Shown: piece after piece, positions 1-7,481 of the stretch | Numbering within the stretch: the stretch's first letter is position 1 | How the letters are laid out: every line of letters begins with the position of its first letter | Made by a program: the position numbers and the translations under genes | From: Lentihominibacter faecis | GTDB taxonomy: Bacteria; Bacillota; Clostridia; Peptostreptococcales; Anaerovoracaceae | DNA: 42,638 bases | Assembly (NCBI RefSeq): GCF_014306095.1 | Contig: NZ_JACRWC010000057.1 | Span: 1 to 42,638 of the forward strand | Reading direction: 5' to 3' | Notes under the pieces: generated by a model | Seen by the model: the letters and a program-made list of their open reading frames with translations, nothing else | The model's database searches: none | What the model was told of the DNA's origin: nothing

Positions 1-540
1 CAGCGCATCCAGATTGACGTTAAATTTGTTCCCTCAGTCTGTCTGGTCGGTGATGCCGAAGGTAAAAAATTCTATCAGTACACTGCGATCGACGAGTATT
101 CCCGCTGGCGTTATGTGGAGGCCTTTGAAGAACACAGCACCTATTCCTCTTCTGTTTTTCTCGAACATCTTATCCGACATTTTCCAATGCCTATAGAATG
201 TGTTCAAACAGACAATGGCGCAGAATTCACCAAACGCTTTACTCAGCCGGGAAAAGAAACTCTAACGATGTTTCAACGCACACTCAGAAACAACGACATC
301 TGCCATAAGCTGATCAAACCTTTTACACCAAGGCATAATGGGAAAGTAGAACGCAGTCATCGCAAAGATAACGAACGATTTTACGCCACTCATAAGTTTT
401 ATTCCTTTGAGGATTTTTCAAAACAGCTGCAGCGATACAACTACAGGGATTACAATCGTTTTCCTATGCGCCCGCTAGGATGGAAATCTCCTCAAACTGT
501 TTTAGATGATTTCGTGCTTGATGGTGTAACATATGTTTGA
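1..540 (+). CDS. IS transposase, integrase core (5' end missing)
   Basis: The frame is open from the first base of the window, so this is the C-terminal 179 residues of a DDE transposase cut by the contig edge. Motifs of the rve integrase core are visible in order: QIDVKFVP (first Asp) at the very start, TAIDEYSRWRYVEAF, QTDNGAEFTKRF (second Asp) near residue 70, and HNGKVERSHRKDNERFY with the catalytic Glu near residue 118. The tail (YNRFPMRPLGWKSPQTVL) is the usual end of IS3/IS481-superfamily enzymes; I lean to IS481-like because no separate upstream helix-turn-helix frame is needed, but the missing N-terminus prevents a firm family call. It acts on DNA by cut-and-paste or copy-paste transposition. 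The stop at 540 is followed 26 bp later by tandem 25-bp repeats that may be the element's end. Confidence 0.85.
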   Translation, partial: QRIQIDVKFVPSVCLVGDAEGKKFYQYTAIDEYSRWRYVEAFEEHSTYSSSVFLEHLIRHFPMPIECVQTDNGAEFTKRFTQPGKETLTMFQRTLRNNDICHKLIKPFTPRHNGKVERSHRKDNERFYATHKFYSFEDFSKQLQRYNYRDYNRFPMRPLGWKSPQTVLDDFVLDGVTYV

Positions 541-566
541 CAAACCTACACTCACGGATAGTTGGG

Positions 567-632
567 CAGGTCGGGCGGATCCGGGTCCTGGCAGGTTTGA
601 TAGATCCGGATCCTGGCAGATCGGGCGGATCC
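567..632. repeat. 25-bp tandem repeat, 2.6 copies
   Basis: Units at 567-591 and 592-616 are each 25 bp and start CAGG; a third partial unit runs 617-632 (CAGATCGGGCGGATCC). Units share CAGG/CAGA, GATCCGG and TCCTGG blocks. The array begins right after the transposase stop, so it may be the subterminal transposase-binding repeats of that insertion sequence. The last 12 bases of the array recur at 6297-6308 at the left edge of the second 280-bp element. Confidence 0.8.
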
Positions 633-644
633 TCACGCACAACA

Positions 645-924
645 AATCATGAATTCCCATATTCCCAAAAAATCAACTCCGATTTGGATTTTTTGCTGTT
701 TGCGAGCAACATGCACCTCTTTGGATTCCCGTTTTGCAAAAACAAAGATCAAGATGGGAAGTTTTTTGTAATATATTTACATGATAAAAAATGGCAGTTC
801 CCAGGTAATAAATTTTTACGTCATTTTAGGAACTATAACATGTACTGTATACGGATTTTTAACTATTTTCCCCTTTGCAGTTCCCATATAGCTTTGAAAA
901 AATCAAATATGGGAATTCATGATT
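645..924. mobile_element. 280-bp MITE-like element, copy 1
   Basis: The element is bounded by a perfect 19-bp inverted repeat: 645-663 (AATCATGAATTCCCATATT) and 906-924 (its reverse complement). It has no convincing coding capacity: an open frame crosses it, but the differences from copy 2 at 6321-6600 are mostly amino-acid changing, as expected for non-coding DNA. Length and ends fit a miniature inverted-repeat transposable element. I see no clear target-site duplication. An alternative is a structured non-coding RNA gene or a palindromic intergenic unit. Confidence 0.65.
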
Positions 925-972
925 CTAAACTCCCCCCAGATCGGGTCTTCAAACCCACAGGTCTGCATTGCC

Positions 973-1038
973 TTATTCAGCAGCCTCTTCCGTAAAAGCA
1001 CTTTTGATATCAAATGTATGATCCCTGCCGCCGCCTCC
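973..1038 (-). pseudogene. thiD 3' relic with internal deletion
   Basis: Bases 973-1024 match the last codons and TAA stop of the intact thiD (6648-6699). The match then continues at 1018-1038 with thiD positions 6973-6993. The two thiD segments are joined at the 7-bp direct repeat ATGATCC (6693-6699 and 6973-6979), which removed exactly 280 bp. The remaining gene is absent; sequence from about 1036 belongs to a group II intron relic. This cannot encode a working kinase. Confidence 0.8.
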
Positions 1039-1290
1039 GGCGGCACCTTTGTTTCGCTTGACTGCTTTTATTGCCTCGTCAATATTCCCGTCCTGTAATA
1101 TCCATTCCATTAATTCCACTTGTTGCTCCGGTTTCTGTTCGTAGGATCATAGGCTCGCCGGCTTTGCTACACCACTTCCTCCCCCTTGGCATTGCCGCTT
1201 TCGGCTTGTGGTTCGCTACACTTGGCGGTACATACCCGTGACGGGGCTTTTACCCGCTAGAACTGTGCCATGCCCGGCACACTACTGCAA
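1036..1290 (-). mobile_element. Group II intron relic with maturase N-terminus
   Basis: On the minus strand, 1036-1146 reads as the start of a group II intron reverse transcriptase/maturase: LMEWILQDGNIDEAIKAV then KRNKGAAG, the residues that precede GVDGM in this family. The frame has a TGA just upstream and is cut off at the thiD relic junction. The sequence upstream on the same strand (about 1150-1285), with blocks such as AGCGGGTAAAAGCCCCGTCA and GTGTAGCGAACCACAAGCCG, resembles intron domain I RNA sequence seen ahead of such maturases. The 3' four-fifths of the intron is gone, so it cannot splice or move. Confidence 0.65.
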
Positions 1291-1326
1291 AGGGAGCGGC
1301 TGCACATTCTGCAATCCGCTCCCTTT
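1289..1326 (-). terminator. Strong hairpin downstream of the LRR protein
   Basis: AAAGGGAGCGG at 1289-1299 pairs perfectly with CCGCTCCCTTT at 1316-1326 (11 bp, 16-nt loop). It sits 28 bp past the stop of the leucine-rich-repeat gene and could end its transcript. No U-run follows on either strand, so it could instead be part of the intron relic. Confidence 0.4.
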
Positions 1327-1354
1327 CTATTCAGTATATACAAGACAATTTGTA

Positions 1355-4300
1355 CTAGTGATTCATTTTTCTCCGGCGACCGTATGCTGCTGTCCCTGCT
1401 AATCCTGCAGTCCCTGCCAGCATGAGGGCAATCCATAATGCCAGATCAGTGGAATCGCCTGTTGAAACCGATTTATCAGCTGCCTTTCCGGTTGATTGAC
1501 CTGCGGAATTCTTGTCTGCACCATTTCCATGATTCAGATCACTACCGCTCGCCGGTTTTTCAGATTTGTCAGGGTTGACCGGGTCCGGTTTCGAAACAAT
1601 TTTCAGCTCAAATCCGTTCGCTTCTGCAAAGGCTGCTGCAGCACTATCCTTGCTGTCCGTCATAATCACAGTGTCCTCACGATTAAGAAATGCATCATCT
1701 GCAATGCTGGTTACTGAGGAAGGGATGTACACACTTTTCAGCATATTGCTCCCTTCCTTGCCCATAAACGCCTTCGATCCGATTTCCTGCAACATGGATG
1801 GCAATGTCAGACTCTCCAGCGAATCCAGTCTTGCAAACGCCTCTGCACCTATCGAAGTGACCCCTTCCGGAATCACCAGCTTTTTCACATCCTTGGCCCA
1901 TGAAAATGCTGAGTTTCCGATAATCTTGAGTGTTGACGGCAGATTGATTTCCTCCAGACCTTCTTCATATCCCCAGAAGGAGAATTCTTCGATTTTTGTG
2001 ATGCCTTCCGGAATTGTCAGCTTGCTGCCTTTGCATTCTGCAAAACCATATGCACCTATTGTTTTTACCGTTGATGGAATTCTATCGACACCAGTCCAGT
2101 TTTCTGCACCGAAGAAAGCAGAATCCTTCACCGTCACAAGGCCCTTCGGTAGTTCACACTCCGTAAGTGCTTCATCATACTGGAATGCACCTTTTCCAAC
2201 CACTTTCAACGTATCCGGCAGCTTTACGGACTCCAGATCGAAACACATAAAGAACGCCATGTCTCCGATTTCCGTAACTCCGTCAAGTACTTTTGCACTT
2301 GTCACGCCTCTCGGGCAGAACACCACTTTAGTGGCATTTTTATTATAAAGTATACCATCATGGCTGCTGTAAAGAGGGTTATCATCAGAAACCGTGATAG
2401 TCTTCATCGCCGTGTCCGCAGGACTCTTTCCCGCAACCTCGAACACATCTCCCATATAGGATCCACCCATATCTTTAAATGTAGATGGCAGATGCAGTGT
2501 TGAAATGTGAGTCCTGTAAAGTGCTTCCTGTCCGATGGTTTTCAGCCCTTCATTGAGCGTTATTTTTGTCAGCGCATTACAATTGGAAAATGCACTTTCT
2601 CCGATGGATTCCACTGTCTTTGAAAGGGTAACATCAGTCAGTGCTCTGCATGACAGGAAAGCTTTTTTCGGAATCGATGTAAGTCCTTCGCCCAGTTTGA
2701 TGCTTTTAAGACCCGTTTCTGCAAAGGCAGCTTCTCCCATCCTGGTCACTTTGTCAAAATTCACAGCAGTTAAATTCGTACAACCGCGAAAAGCTTCTTT
2801 TTCTATAGACATTGAAACGTCCGGCAGAACGACTTCTTTTATTGCCGTCTGACCCTTGAATGCACCTTCTGCAATTCCTTTTACCTTAGTCCCGTTCACT
2901 TCCTCCGGGATCTGCAGCTTGCTCATGTCAGTTCCCAGATATCCTGTGATCAGTCCATCCTTCGAAATGCTAAAGTCGCTCTCTTCGTCCTCTTTGACAA
3001 CCTTTATCTGGCACTGAGCGGTCAGATCACCTGCTCTGGCAGTAATCACCGCCATTCCCGGCTGAACTCCCGTTACAGTTCCCTTGCTGTTCACAGTTGC
3101 CACTTTGGTATCACTGCTGCTCCATGATACGATCGGCATATGGGAACCTTCCGGATTTGCAGAAGCCAAGAGCGCTTTTTCTTCCTGCCTGCTAAGGGTC
3201 AATGAAGATTCGCTGATTTTCAGCTCAGTCGCAGCCACAAATTCATCGATCGGGTGAAATTTCAGTTTGCTGCTGCCTGACGCTTTTGCGTTATTTACAT
3301 ACTCTTCCGCTTTAGAACCCGATGGAGCGTACACATCAACAGCATACCAGGATGGAATTGCAGATGTGCCGATCGTTGTATCAGATCCTTTTATTACAAT
3401 ATATTTATCCGTTCCGTAGTCATAATCGAAATTCCACTCGCCGATACTCTTTACAGATGCCGGAATCGTTATTCCTCCTATGTGAGCTGCCGAAAAAGCG
3501 TATCCGCCAATCGTCTCCAGTCCTTCGTTAAGACTTACAGACTGTATTGCTGCATTGAAAAATGCATTTTTCCCTATTTTTCTGACAGTATCCGGGAATT
3601 TCAGATATTTAACCGATGAAGCGTAAAACGCTGCATCTCCTATGGTCTCAAGCTTTTCCGGAAGTTCCATAGAATTTATTTTACTATTGTAAAACGCATA
3701 TTTCCCAAAAGTCGTTGTGTTTTTATCAAAGCTAATAGAAGTCTTTTTTGCGGGACAGTATAAGAGTGTAGTTCCGTCCGCACTGTAAACCACGCCATCT
3801 TTTGAAGAATAAGTTTTGCCACCTTCTGCCACGTTGATCGACGCAAGCTTTACTGGAATTCCCTGCGGGGTACCTGTTTTAGATACGCTGACAAACAGTT
3901 CTCCGAACCACGATTCCTCCGAATCGCCTGCCGTTGTAAGCGATGCCGGGAGATTAAGTGTCTCCAGAGCATTCATACCGTAAAACGCCTTCGCTGCGAT
4001 TTTAGTAACACCTTCCGGAACCGTAAGCTCTGTGATTTTTGTCCCTTTGGAAAATGCATTTGCGGCGATTTCCTTAACACCGGAAGGGATTATTACTTTC
4101 GTATCACTGCCATTATAAGCGGTAAGGACACCATCTGTGATCTCAAAATCATCTGGATCGCTCACTGTAACAACGCATTCGCCTGTTTTATCTCCCGCTG
4201 CTGCCGTTATCTTTGCAGTTCCTGCCGCAGCGGCAGTTACTTTACCATTCTGATCAACAGTAGCGATATTATTATCCGATGAGCTCCAGGTTATTTTTTT

Positions 4301-5104
4301 ATTTGTTGCATTTTCAGGCAGCACCTTTGCCGAAAGGGTGGTCTCACCGCCTGTTGAAAGTCCAATATTTTTCGGAGTGACTGTCACCGATTCAACAGCA
4401 ATATCCAAAGCACTGTCTATATCTACAAATTCGAGTCTGCAACTATCCCCTTTTGAGGTCTTTAACGAGCTTACATATGTATCAGCAGTCGAATTCTTAT
4501 GCCCATATACCTTGACATTGTTATAGTAAGCTACAAATCCGCTTCCAAGAGTCGTATCCTTTCCCTTGACTTTGATTGCAGATAATCCGTTTTCGCCGAG
4601 TCCAAGACAATCGAACGCATCACCGCCTATGCTGGATACACTTGCCGGGATTTCGATCGTTGTCCCCGCCGGGAAATATACTTCGCTGAAAGCTCCGTAT
4701 CCTATACTTTCAAGACCTTCATGAAAAGTTACCGTTTTGATCTTTGCCGCATAAAACGCCATACTGTCAATCGTTTTAACCGACGACGGTATGTCGATCT
4801 CCGTTATCCGTGAATTAAAAAATGCATTCTTGCCTATCTTTGTTACAGAATTCGGTATTGTAACGCTTGTGCATGTTGAGTTTTTCAAAGCGTTTTCACC
4901 TATTTCTGTAACTGAATCAGGTATTGTTACTTTGCTGTCTGTTCCTGTATATGATTTCAAAACGCCATTTTCTATAACGAATCCCTGACCGTCTGTACCA
5001 CTTTCCGTTCCCGCATATGCTGGCGCAACCTGTGTAATTCCCAAGAGCACCACAAGGATGACCGCTAAAACATATGCGGCCCTGCTTTTTAAATTTAAAA
5101 TCAA
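1355..5104 (-). CDS. BspA-type leucine-rich-repeat surface protein
   Basis: 1249 aa. The start is a TTG at 5102-5104, chosen because AGGAGG lies 5 nt upstream and no ATG precedes the signal peptide (hydrophobic stretch YVLAVILVVLLG, cleavage near AYA, residue 31). Three blocks of LRR_5/BspA repeats (about 40-225, 322-615, 705-1140) with the recurring pattern of small beta-strands and 'IGxxAFxxC' are separated by two Ig-like Big_2 domains (about 237-315 and 623-702, with WSSSD and ATV motifs). A Ser/Asp/Lys-rich stretch leads to STGDSTDLALW, a membrane helix and the basic tail GRRRKMNH. It should be a wall- or membrane-anchored adhesin-like protein facing outward. There is no LPxTG; the TGD-x6-W tail resembles the anchor of the 1385-aa protein. 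Function beyond binding is not predictable. Confidence 0.9.
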   Translation of the reverse strand: MILNLKSRAAYVLAVILVVLLGITQVAPAYAGTESGTDGQGFVIENGVLKSYTGTDSKVTIPDSVTEIGENALKNSTCTSVTIPNSVTKIGKNAFFNSRITEIDIPSSVKTIDSMAFYAAKIKTVTFHEGLESIGYGAFSEVYFPAGTTIEIPASVSSIGGDAFDCLGLGENGLSAIKVKGKDTTLGSGFVAYYNNVKVYGHKNSTADTYVSSLKTSKGDSCRLEFVDIDSALDIAVESVTVTPKNIGLSTGGETTLSAKVLPENATNKKITWSSSDNNIATVDQNGKVTAAAAGTAKITAAAGDKTGECVVTVSDPDDFEITDGVLTAYNGSDTKVIIPSGVKEIAANAFSKGTKITELTVPEGVTKIAAKAFYGMNALETLNLPASLTTAGDSEESWFGELFVSVSKTGTPQGIPVKLASINVAEGGKTYSSKDGVVYSADGTTLLYCPAKKTSISFDKNTTTFGKYAFYNSKINSMELPEKLETIGDAAFYASSVKYLKFPDTVRKIGKNAFFNAAIQSVSLNEGLETIGGYAFSAAHIGGITIPASVKSIGEWNFDYDYGTDKYIVIKGSDTTIGTSAIPSWYAVDVYAPSGSKAEEYVNNAKASGSSKLKFHPIDEFVAATELKISESSLTLSRQEEKALLASANPEGSHMPIVSWSSSDTKVATVNSKGTVTGVQPGMAVITARAGDLTAQCQIKVVKEDEESDFSISKDGLITGYLGTDMSKLQIPEEVNGTKVKGIAEGAFKGQTAIKEVVLPDVSMSIEKEAFRGCTNLTAVNFDKVTRMGEAAFAETGLKSIKLGEGLTSIPKKAFLSCRALTDVTLSKTVESIGESAFSNCNALTKITLNEGLKTIGQEALYRTHISTLHLPSTFKDMGGSYMGDVFEVAGKSPADTAMKTITVSDDNPLYSSHDGILYNKNATKVVFCPRGVTSAKVLDGVTEIGDMAFFMCFDLESVKLPDTLKVVGKGAFQYDEALTECELPKGLVTVKDSAFFGAENWTGVDRIPSTVKTIGAYGFAECKGSKLTIPEGITKIEEFSFWGYEEGLEEINLPSTLKIIGNSAFSWAKDVKKLVIPEGVTSIGAEAFARLDSLESLTLPSMLQEIGSKAFMGKEGSNMLKSVYIPSSVTSIADDAFLNREDTVIMTDSKDSAAAAFAEANGFELKIVSKPDPVNPDKSEKPASGSDLNHGNGADKNSAGQSTGKAADKSVSTGDSTDLALWIALMLAGTAGLAGTAAYGRRRKMNH

Positions 5105-5226
5105 GCCTGCCTCCTTTGTAATCTTTTAAATTGACATACAGCATCCGGCCCCGATGCTGTATGCACTAATTTGTTATCAAGCACTGCAGTGGTTTGATGC
5201 TTATATTGTTTGTTTTTTGATCATTG

Positions 5227-5242
5227 GTTAGCGAGCACTAAC
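5227..5242. promoter_or_regulatory. Palindromic operator at the LRR-gene start site
   Basis: GTTAGCGAGCACTAAC is an interrupted palindrome (GTTAG..CTAAC with inner G and C also symmetric). It lies immediately downstream of the -10 box, across the expected start of transcription, the typical position of a repressor site. The spacing and size suit a TetR-family dimer; no TetR gene lies in the window. Confidence 0.5.
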
Positions 5243-5250
5243 TATGTGTT

Positions 5251-5279
5251 ATTATAATATCTCTTCTCTCCAGTGTCAA
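5251..5279 (-). promoter_or_regulatory. Consensus sigma-A promoter of the LRR gene
   Basis: On the minus strand TTGACA (5274-5279), a 17-bp spacer and TATAAT (5251-5256) match the vegetative consensus in all 12 positions. The predicted start near 5244 gives a leader of about 140 nt before the TTG codon. Confidence 0.85.
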
Positions 5280-5354
5280 GGTTTGTTGCAGTTCTACTTT
5301 TTCCTGTATGTTTCGCATATGATAATGAGCTGCGACATGAGAGGCTTATCTGCC

Positions 5355-5413
5355 GGGAGGCTAAAGTGATATGCTGCTTGCTCCCGCCTCCCAGGCTCCT
5401 GTCGCAGGAGCCT
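5355..5413. repeat. Adjacent inverted repeats in the intergenic region
   Basis: GGGAGG (5355-5360) can pair with CCTCCC (5387-5392), and immediately next to it AGGCTCCTG (5393-5401) pairs perfectly with CAGGAGCCT (5405-5413) around a 3-nt loop. Position downstream of the Fic-family tail on the minus strand suggests a transcription end or a structured RNA. There is no U-run. The rest of 5280-5460 shows nothing else recognisable. Confidence 0.4.
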
Positions 5414-5460
5414 CGTTGTCAAATGCACCGTGGAAAATAAAACTTCAGATAAGATATACA

Positions 5461-5895
5461 TTACTTCTTGAATTTATATTTTCCTTTTCCATGACCGGAT
5501 ACCGGCTCAATAATATCTGCCTGCACCAAATTGGAAAGAAGTTTTGAGGCACCTGAACCTTTCAACTCAAGAAGCTCCATAACTGCACTTCTTCCAAACA
5601 CCTCATCAAAATCAAACTTCTCAAAGAGTCTATGGATATGAACTGTCGTTTTTACTGAGAAATCACTACCTTTTTCGGAAAGTACACTTTCAATATCCAC
5701 TTTTTTGTCTTGAATATCCACTTTTGTATCCCCAATGTCCACTTTTTCTTCGTTCAAAAGTTCACTTATATGAAGAGTTCGATTATGAAGCTCATTTTTC
5801 TCGTTCAAAAGCAGATTTCTGAGAAATGCTTCCAGATACTCTGTTGTTTCGTGAATACCTTTTTGCTCAAAGCACCGCCTTCTTCCATTACTCAC
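5461..5895 (-). pseudogene. C-terminal fragment of a Fic-family protein
   Basis: The 144-residue frame contains ETTEYLEAFLRNLLLNEKNE and ends in a winged-helix-like segment (FGRSAVMELLELKGSGASKL ... GKGKYKF), the arrangement found at the C-terminus of Fic-domain proteins. The catalytic HPFxxGNGR motif and the whole Fic domain are absent. The only start is a GTG at 5893-5895 without a good ribosome site, and an in-frame stop lies just upstream. A linker repeats KVDI three times. I treat it as a 5'-truncated remnant; it could still be expressed as a small DNA-binding-like protein. It sits beside another broken mobile-element gene. Confidence 0.65.
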
Positions 5896-5972
5896 GGAAC
5901 TTTATGACTTCTTGATTACTTCCCGAAAAAGAAAAGCCGCCGTCGCCTGACAGCAGCCTTTCTGATAGCTTG

Positions 5973-6296
5973 TTATGCGTAAATCAAATCGCTTGAAACA
6001 ATCTCCATAGCGGTTTTGCGGATGTTGTTCATCTTCTATACCCACAGCATTTGGTTTTCCGCTTTGATCGCTTCCGTTACACCCTCCTTTTCGGCAAGTT
6101 GTTTTACCAGCCGAGAGAACATATCCTCTGCCTGCTCGTTTAGGTCGGCAAGGTAATCGTTCAGCTTGCCGCTTATCAGCAGTTCGGAATAGAGTACCTT
6201 GTGATGCTGATTCAGATACCGCAAATGCCGCTGCCCCCGTATGCCAATAGGTCTGCTCTCCGGTTCGTCCTCTCCGGCAATCAGATAGTAGTCCCC
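5973..6296 (-). pseudogene. TnpV transposon protein, broken
   Basis: Minus-strand translation gives GDYYLIAGEDEPESRPIGI followed by RHLRYLNQHHKVLYSELLIS and KAENQMLW, then an in-frame TAG (6036-6038), then KMNNIRKTAMEIVSSDLIYA and a TAA at 5973-5975. This is the TnpV small protein carried by Clostridial transposons, in which the residue at the TAG is normally a basic residue before MNNIR. Its N-terminal 25 or so residues are missing because the frame is cut at 6297 by the duplicated segment. Both the nonsense codon and the truncation make it inactive. Confidence 0.8.
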
Positions 6297-6699
6297 TCGG
6301 GCGGATCCTCACGCACAACAAATCATGAATTCCCATATCCCAAAAAAATCAACCTTGATTTGGATTTTTTGCTGTTTGCGAGCAACATGCTCCTCTTTGG
6401 ATTCCCGTTTTGCAAAAACAAACATCAAGATGGGAAGTTTTTTGCAATATATTTACATGATAAAAAATGGCAGTTCCCAGGTAATAAATTTTTACGTCAT
6501 TTTAGGAACTATAGCATGTACGGTATACGGATTTTTAACTATTTTCCGCTTGGCAGTTCCCATATAGCTTCGAAAAAATCAAATATGGGAATTCATGATT
6601 CTAAACTCCCCCAGATCGGGTCTTCAAACCCGCAGGTCTGCATCTCCTTATTCAGCAGCCTCTTCCGTAAAAGCACTTTTGATATCAAATGTATGATCC
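6297..6699. repeat. Segmental duplication, copy 2 (paired with 621-1024)
   Basis: This copy is joined to the intact thiD and is probably nearer the original arrangement. Its left edge (6297-6308, TCGGGCGGATCC) equals the end of the 25-bp repeat array beside the transposase at 617-632, and it abuts the truncated TnpV gene. Confidence 0.85.
6321..6600. mobile_element. 280-bp MITE-like element, copy 2
   Basis: It has the same length as the copy at 645-924. The right end 6582-6600 is identical to that copy's; the left end starts at 6321 and matches for 17 of 19 bp. It lies 47 bp beyond the stop of thiD, so the thiamine transcript would run into it. Point differences from copy 1 are scattered along the length. 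Confidence 0.65.
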
Positions 6700-7457
6700 A
6701 TCGGCCCGCTGCCCTGTCCCAGATCGAGCCGGGCGGACAGAGCTCCTGTGATATACGCCTTGGCGCGCTCAATGGATTTTTCCATGGAAAAGCCTTTAGC
6801 GAGATTCGATGCAATAGCGCTGGAAAGGGTGCATCCCGTACCGTGGGTATTGGGATTGTCGATCCGCTCGCCCCGAAACCAGATGCGCTGCGAATCTGTG
6901 CACAGCAGATCGCTGGCATCGCTCACCTTGTGTCCGCCTTTGCAGAGAACGTCGCAGCCGTATTTCCGGCTGATGATCCCTGCCGCCGCCTCCATCTCCG
7001 CTTCACTTCCGATCTTCATATCAGCAAGCACCTCTGCCTCCGGGATGTTTGGAGTCAGAAGATCCGCCAGAGGCATGAGCTCGGTTTTCAACGTTTCGAT
7101 GGCATCATCGCTGATGAGCTTCGCCCCGCTGGTCGCTACCATCACCGGATCCACCACCACGTTTTTCGCATCGTATTCCTTTAACTTCTCAGCGATCTTG
7201 CTGATGAGCTGCGCAGATGCCACCATGCCGATCTTCACGGCACCGGGGCGGATATCTGTAAAAACAGAATCGATCTGTTCTCCCAGAAACTTCGGCGTCA
7301 CTTCCATGATATCCGATACACCCGTCGTATTCTGTGCGGTCAGGGCAGTGATCGCACTCATAGCATACACGCCATTGGCAGCCATGGTCTTGATATCCGC
7401 CTGGATACCGGCGCCTCCGCTGGAATCACTGCCAGCGATCGTTAATGCTGTTTTCAT
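6648..7457 (-). CDS. thiD: Hydroxymethylpyrimidine/phosphomethylpyrimidine kinase
   Basis: 269 aa, the usual length. ThiD phosphorylates HMP and then HMP-phosphate to HMP-PP, the pyrimidine substrate of ThiE, in the cytoplasm. Ribokinase-family motifs are intact: GSDSSGGAGIQADIKT at residues 8-23, VVDPVMVATSGAKL near 100, and the ATP/anion-hole motif NTHGTGCTLSSAIA near 210 with the catalytic Cys of this family. The ATG has AAGGAGAGG just upstream. It is the last gene of thiM-thiE-HAD-thiD (24-bp gap from the HAD gene). Its 3' end has been copied to 973-1038. Confidence 0.95.
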   Translation of the reverse strand: MKTALTIAGSDSSGGAGIQADIKTMAANGVYAMSAITALTAQNTTGVSDIMEVTPKFLGEQIDSVFTDIRPGAVKIGMVASAQLISKIAEKLKEYDAKNVVVDPVMVATSGAKLISDDAIETLKTELMPLADLLTPNIPEAEVLADMKIGSEAEMEAAAGIISRKYGCDVLCKGGHKVSDASDLLCTDSQRIWFRGERIDNPNTHGTGCTLSSAIASNLAKGFSMEKSIERAKAYITGALSARLDLGQGSGPMDHTFDIKSAFTEEAAE

Positions 7458-7481
7458 AACCTCTCCTTTTCTATATATAAA

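Larger units (their letters stand above)
621..1038. repeat. Segmental duplication, copy 1 (paired with 6297-6699 plus 6980-6993)
   Basis: This block repeats the sequence at 6297-6699: 24 bp of shared left flank, the 280-bp inverted-repeat element, the spacer and the last 17 or so codons of thiD. Because both flanks are shared, the two copies arose by copying a larger segment and not by two separate insertions of the small element. At 1018-1024 the homology jumps 280 bp within thiD (from 6699 to 6980). Confidence 0.85.

Noticed and set aside
537..995. 152-aa open frame across the first 280-bp element
   Set aside because: The matching frame in copy 2 differs mostly at amino-acid-changing positions, there is no ribosome site, and the frame is bounded by the inverted repeats.
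6201..7184. 327-aa plus-strand frame
   Set aside because: It crosses the 280-bp element and then runs antisense to the clear thiD gene.
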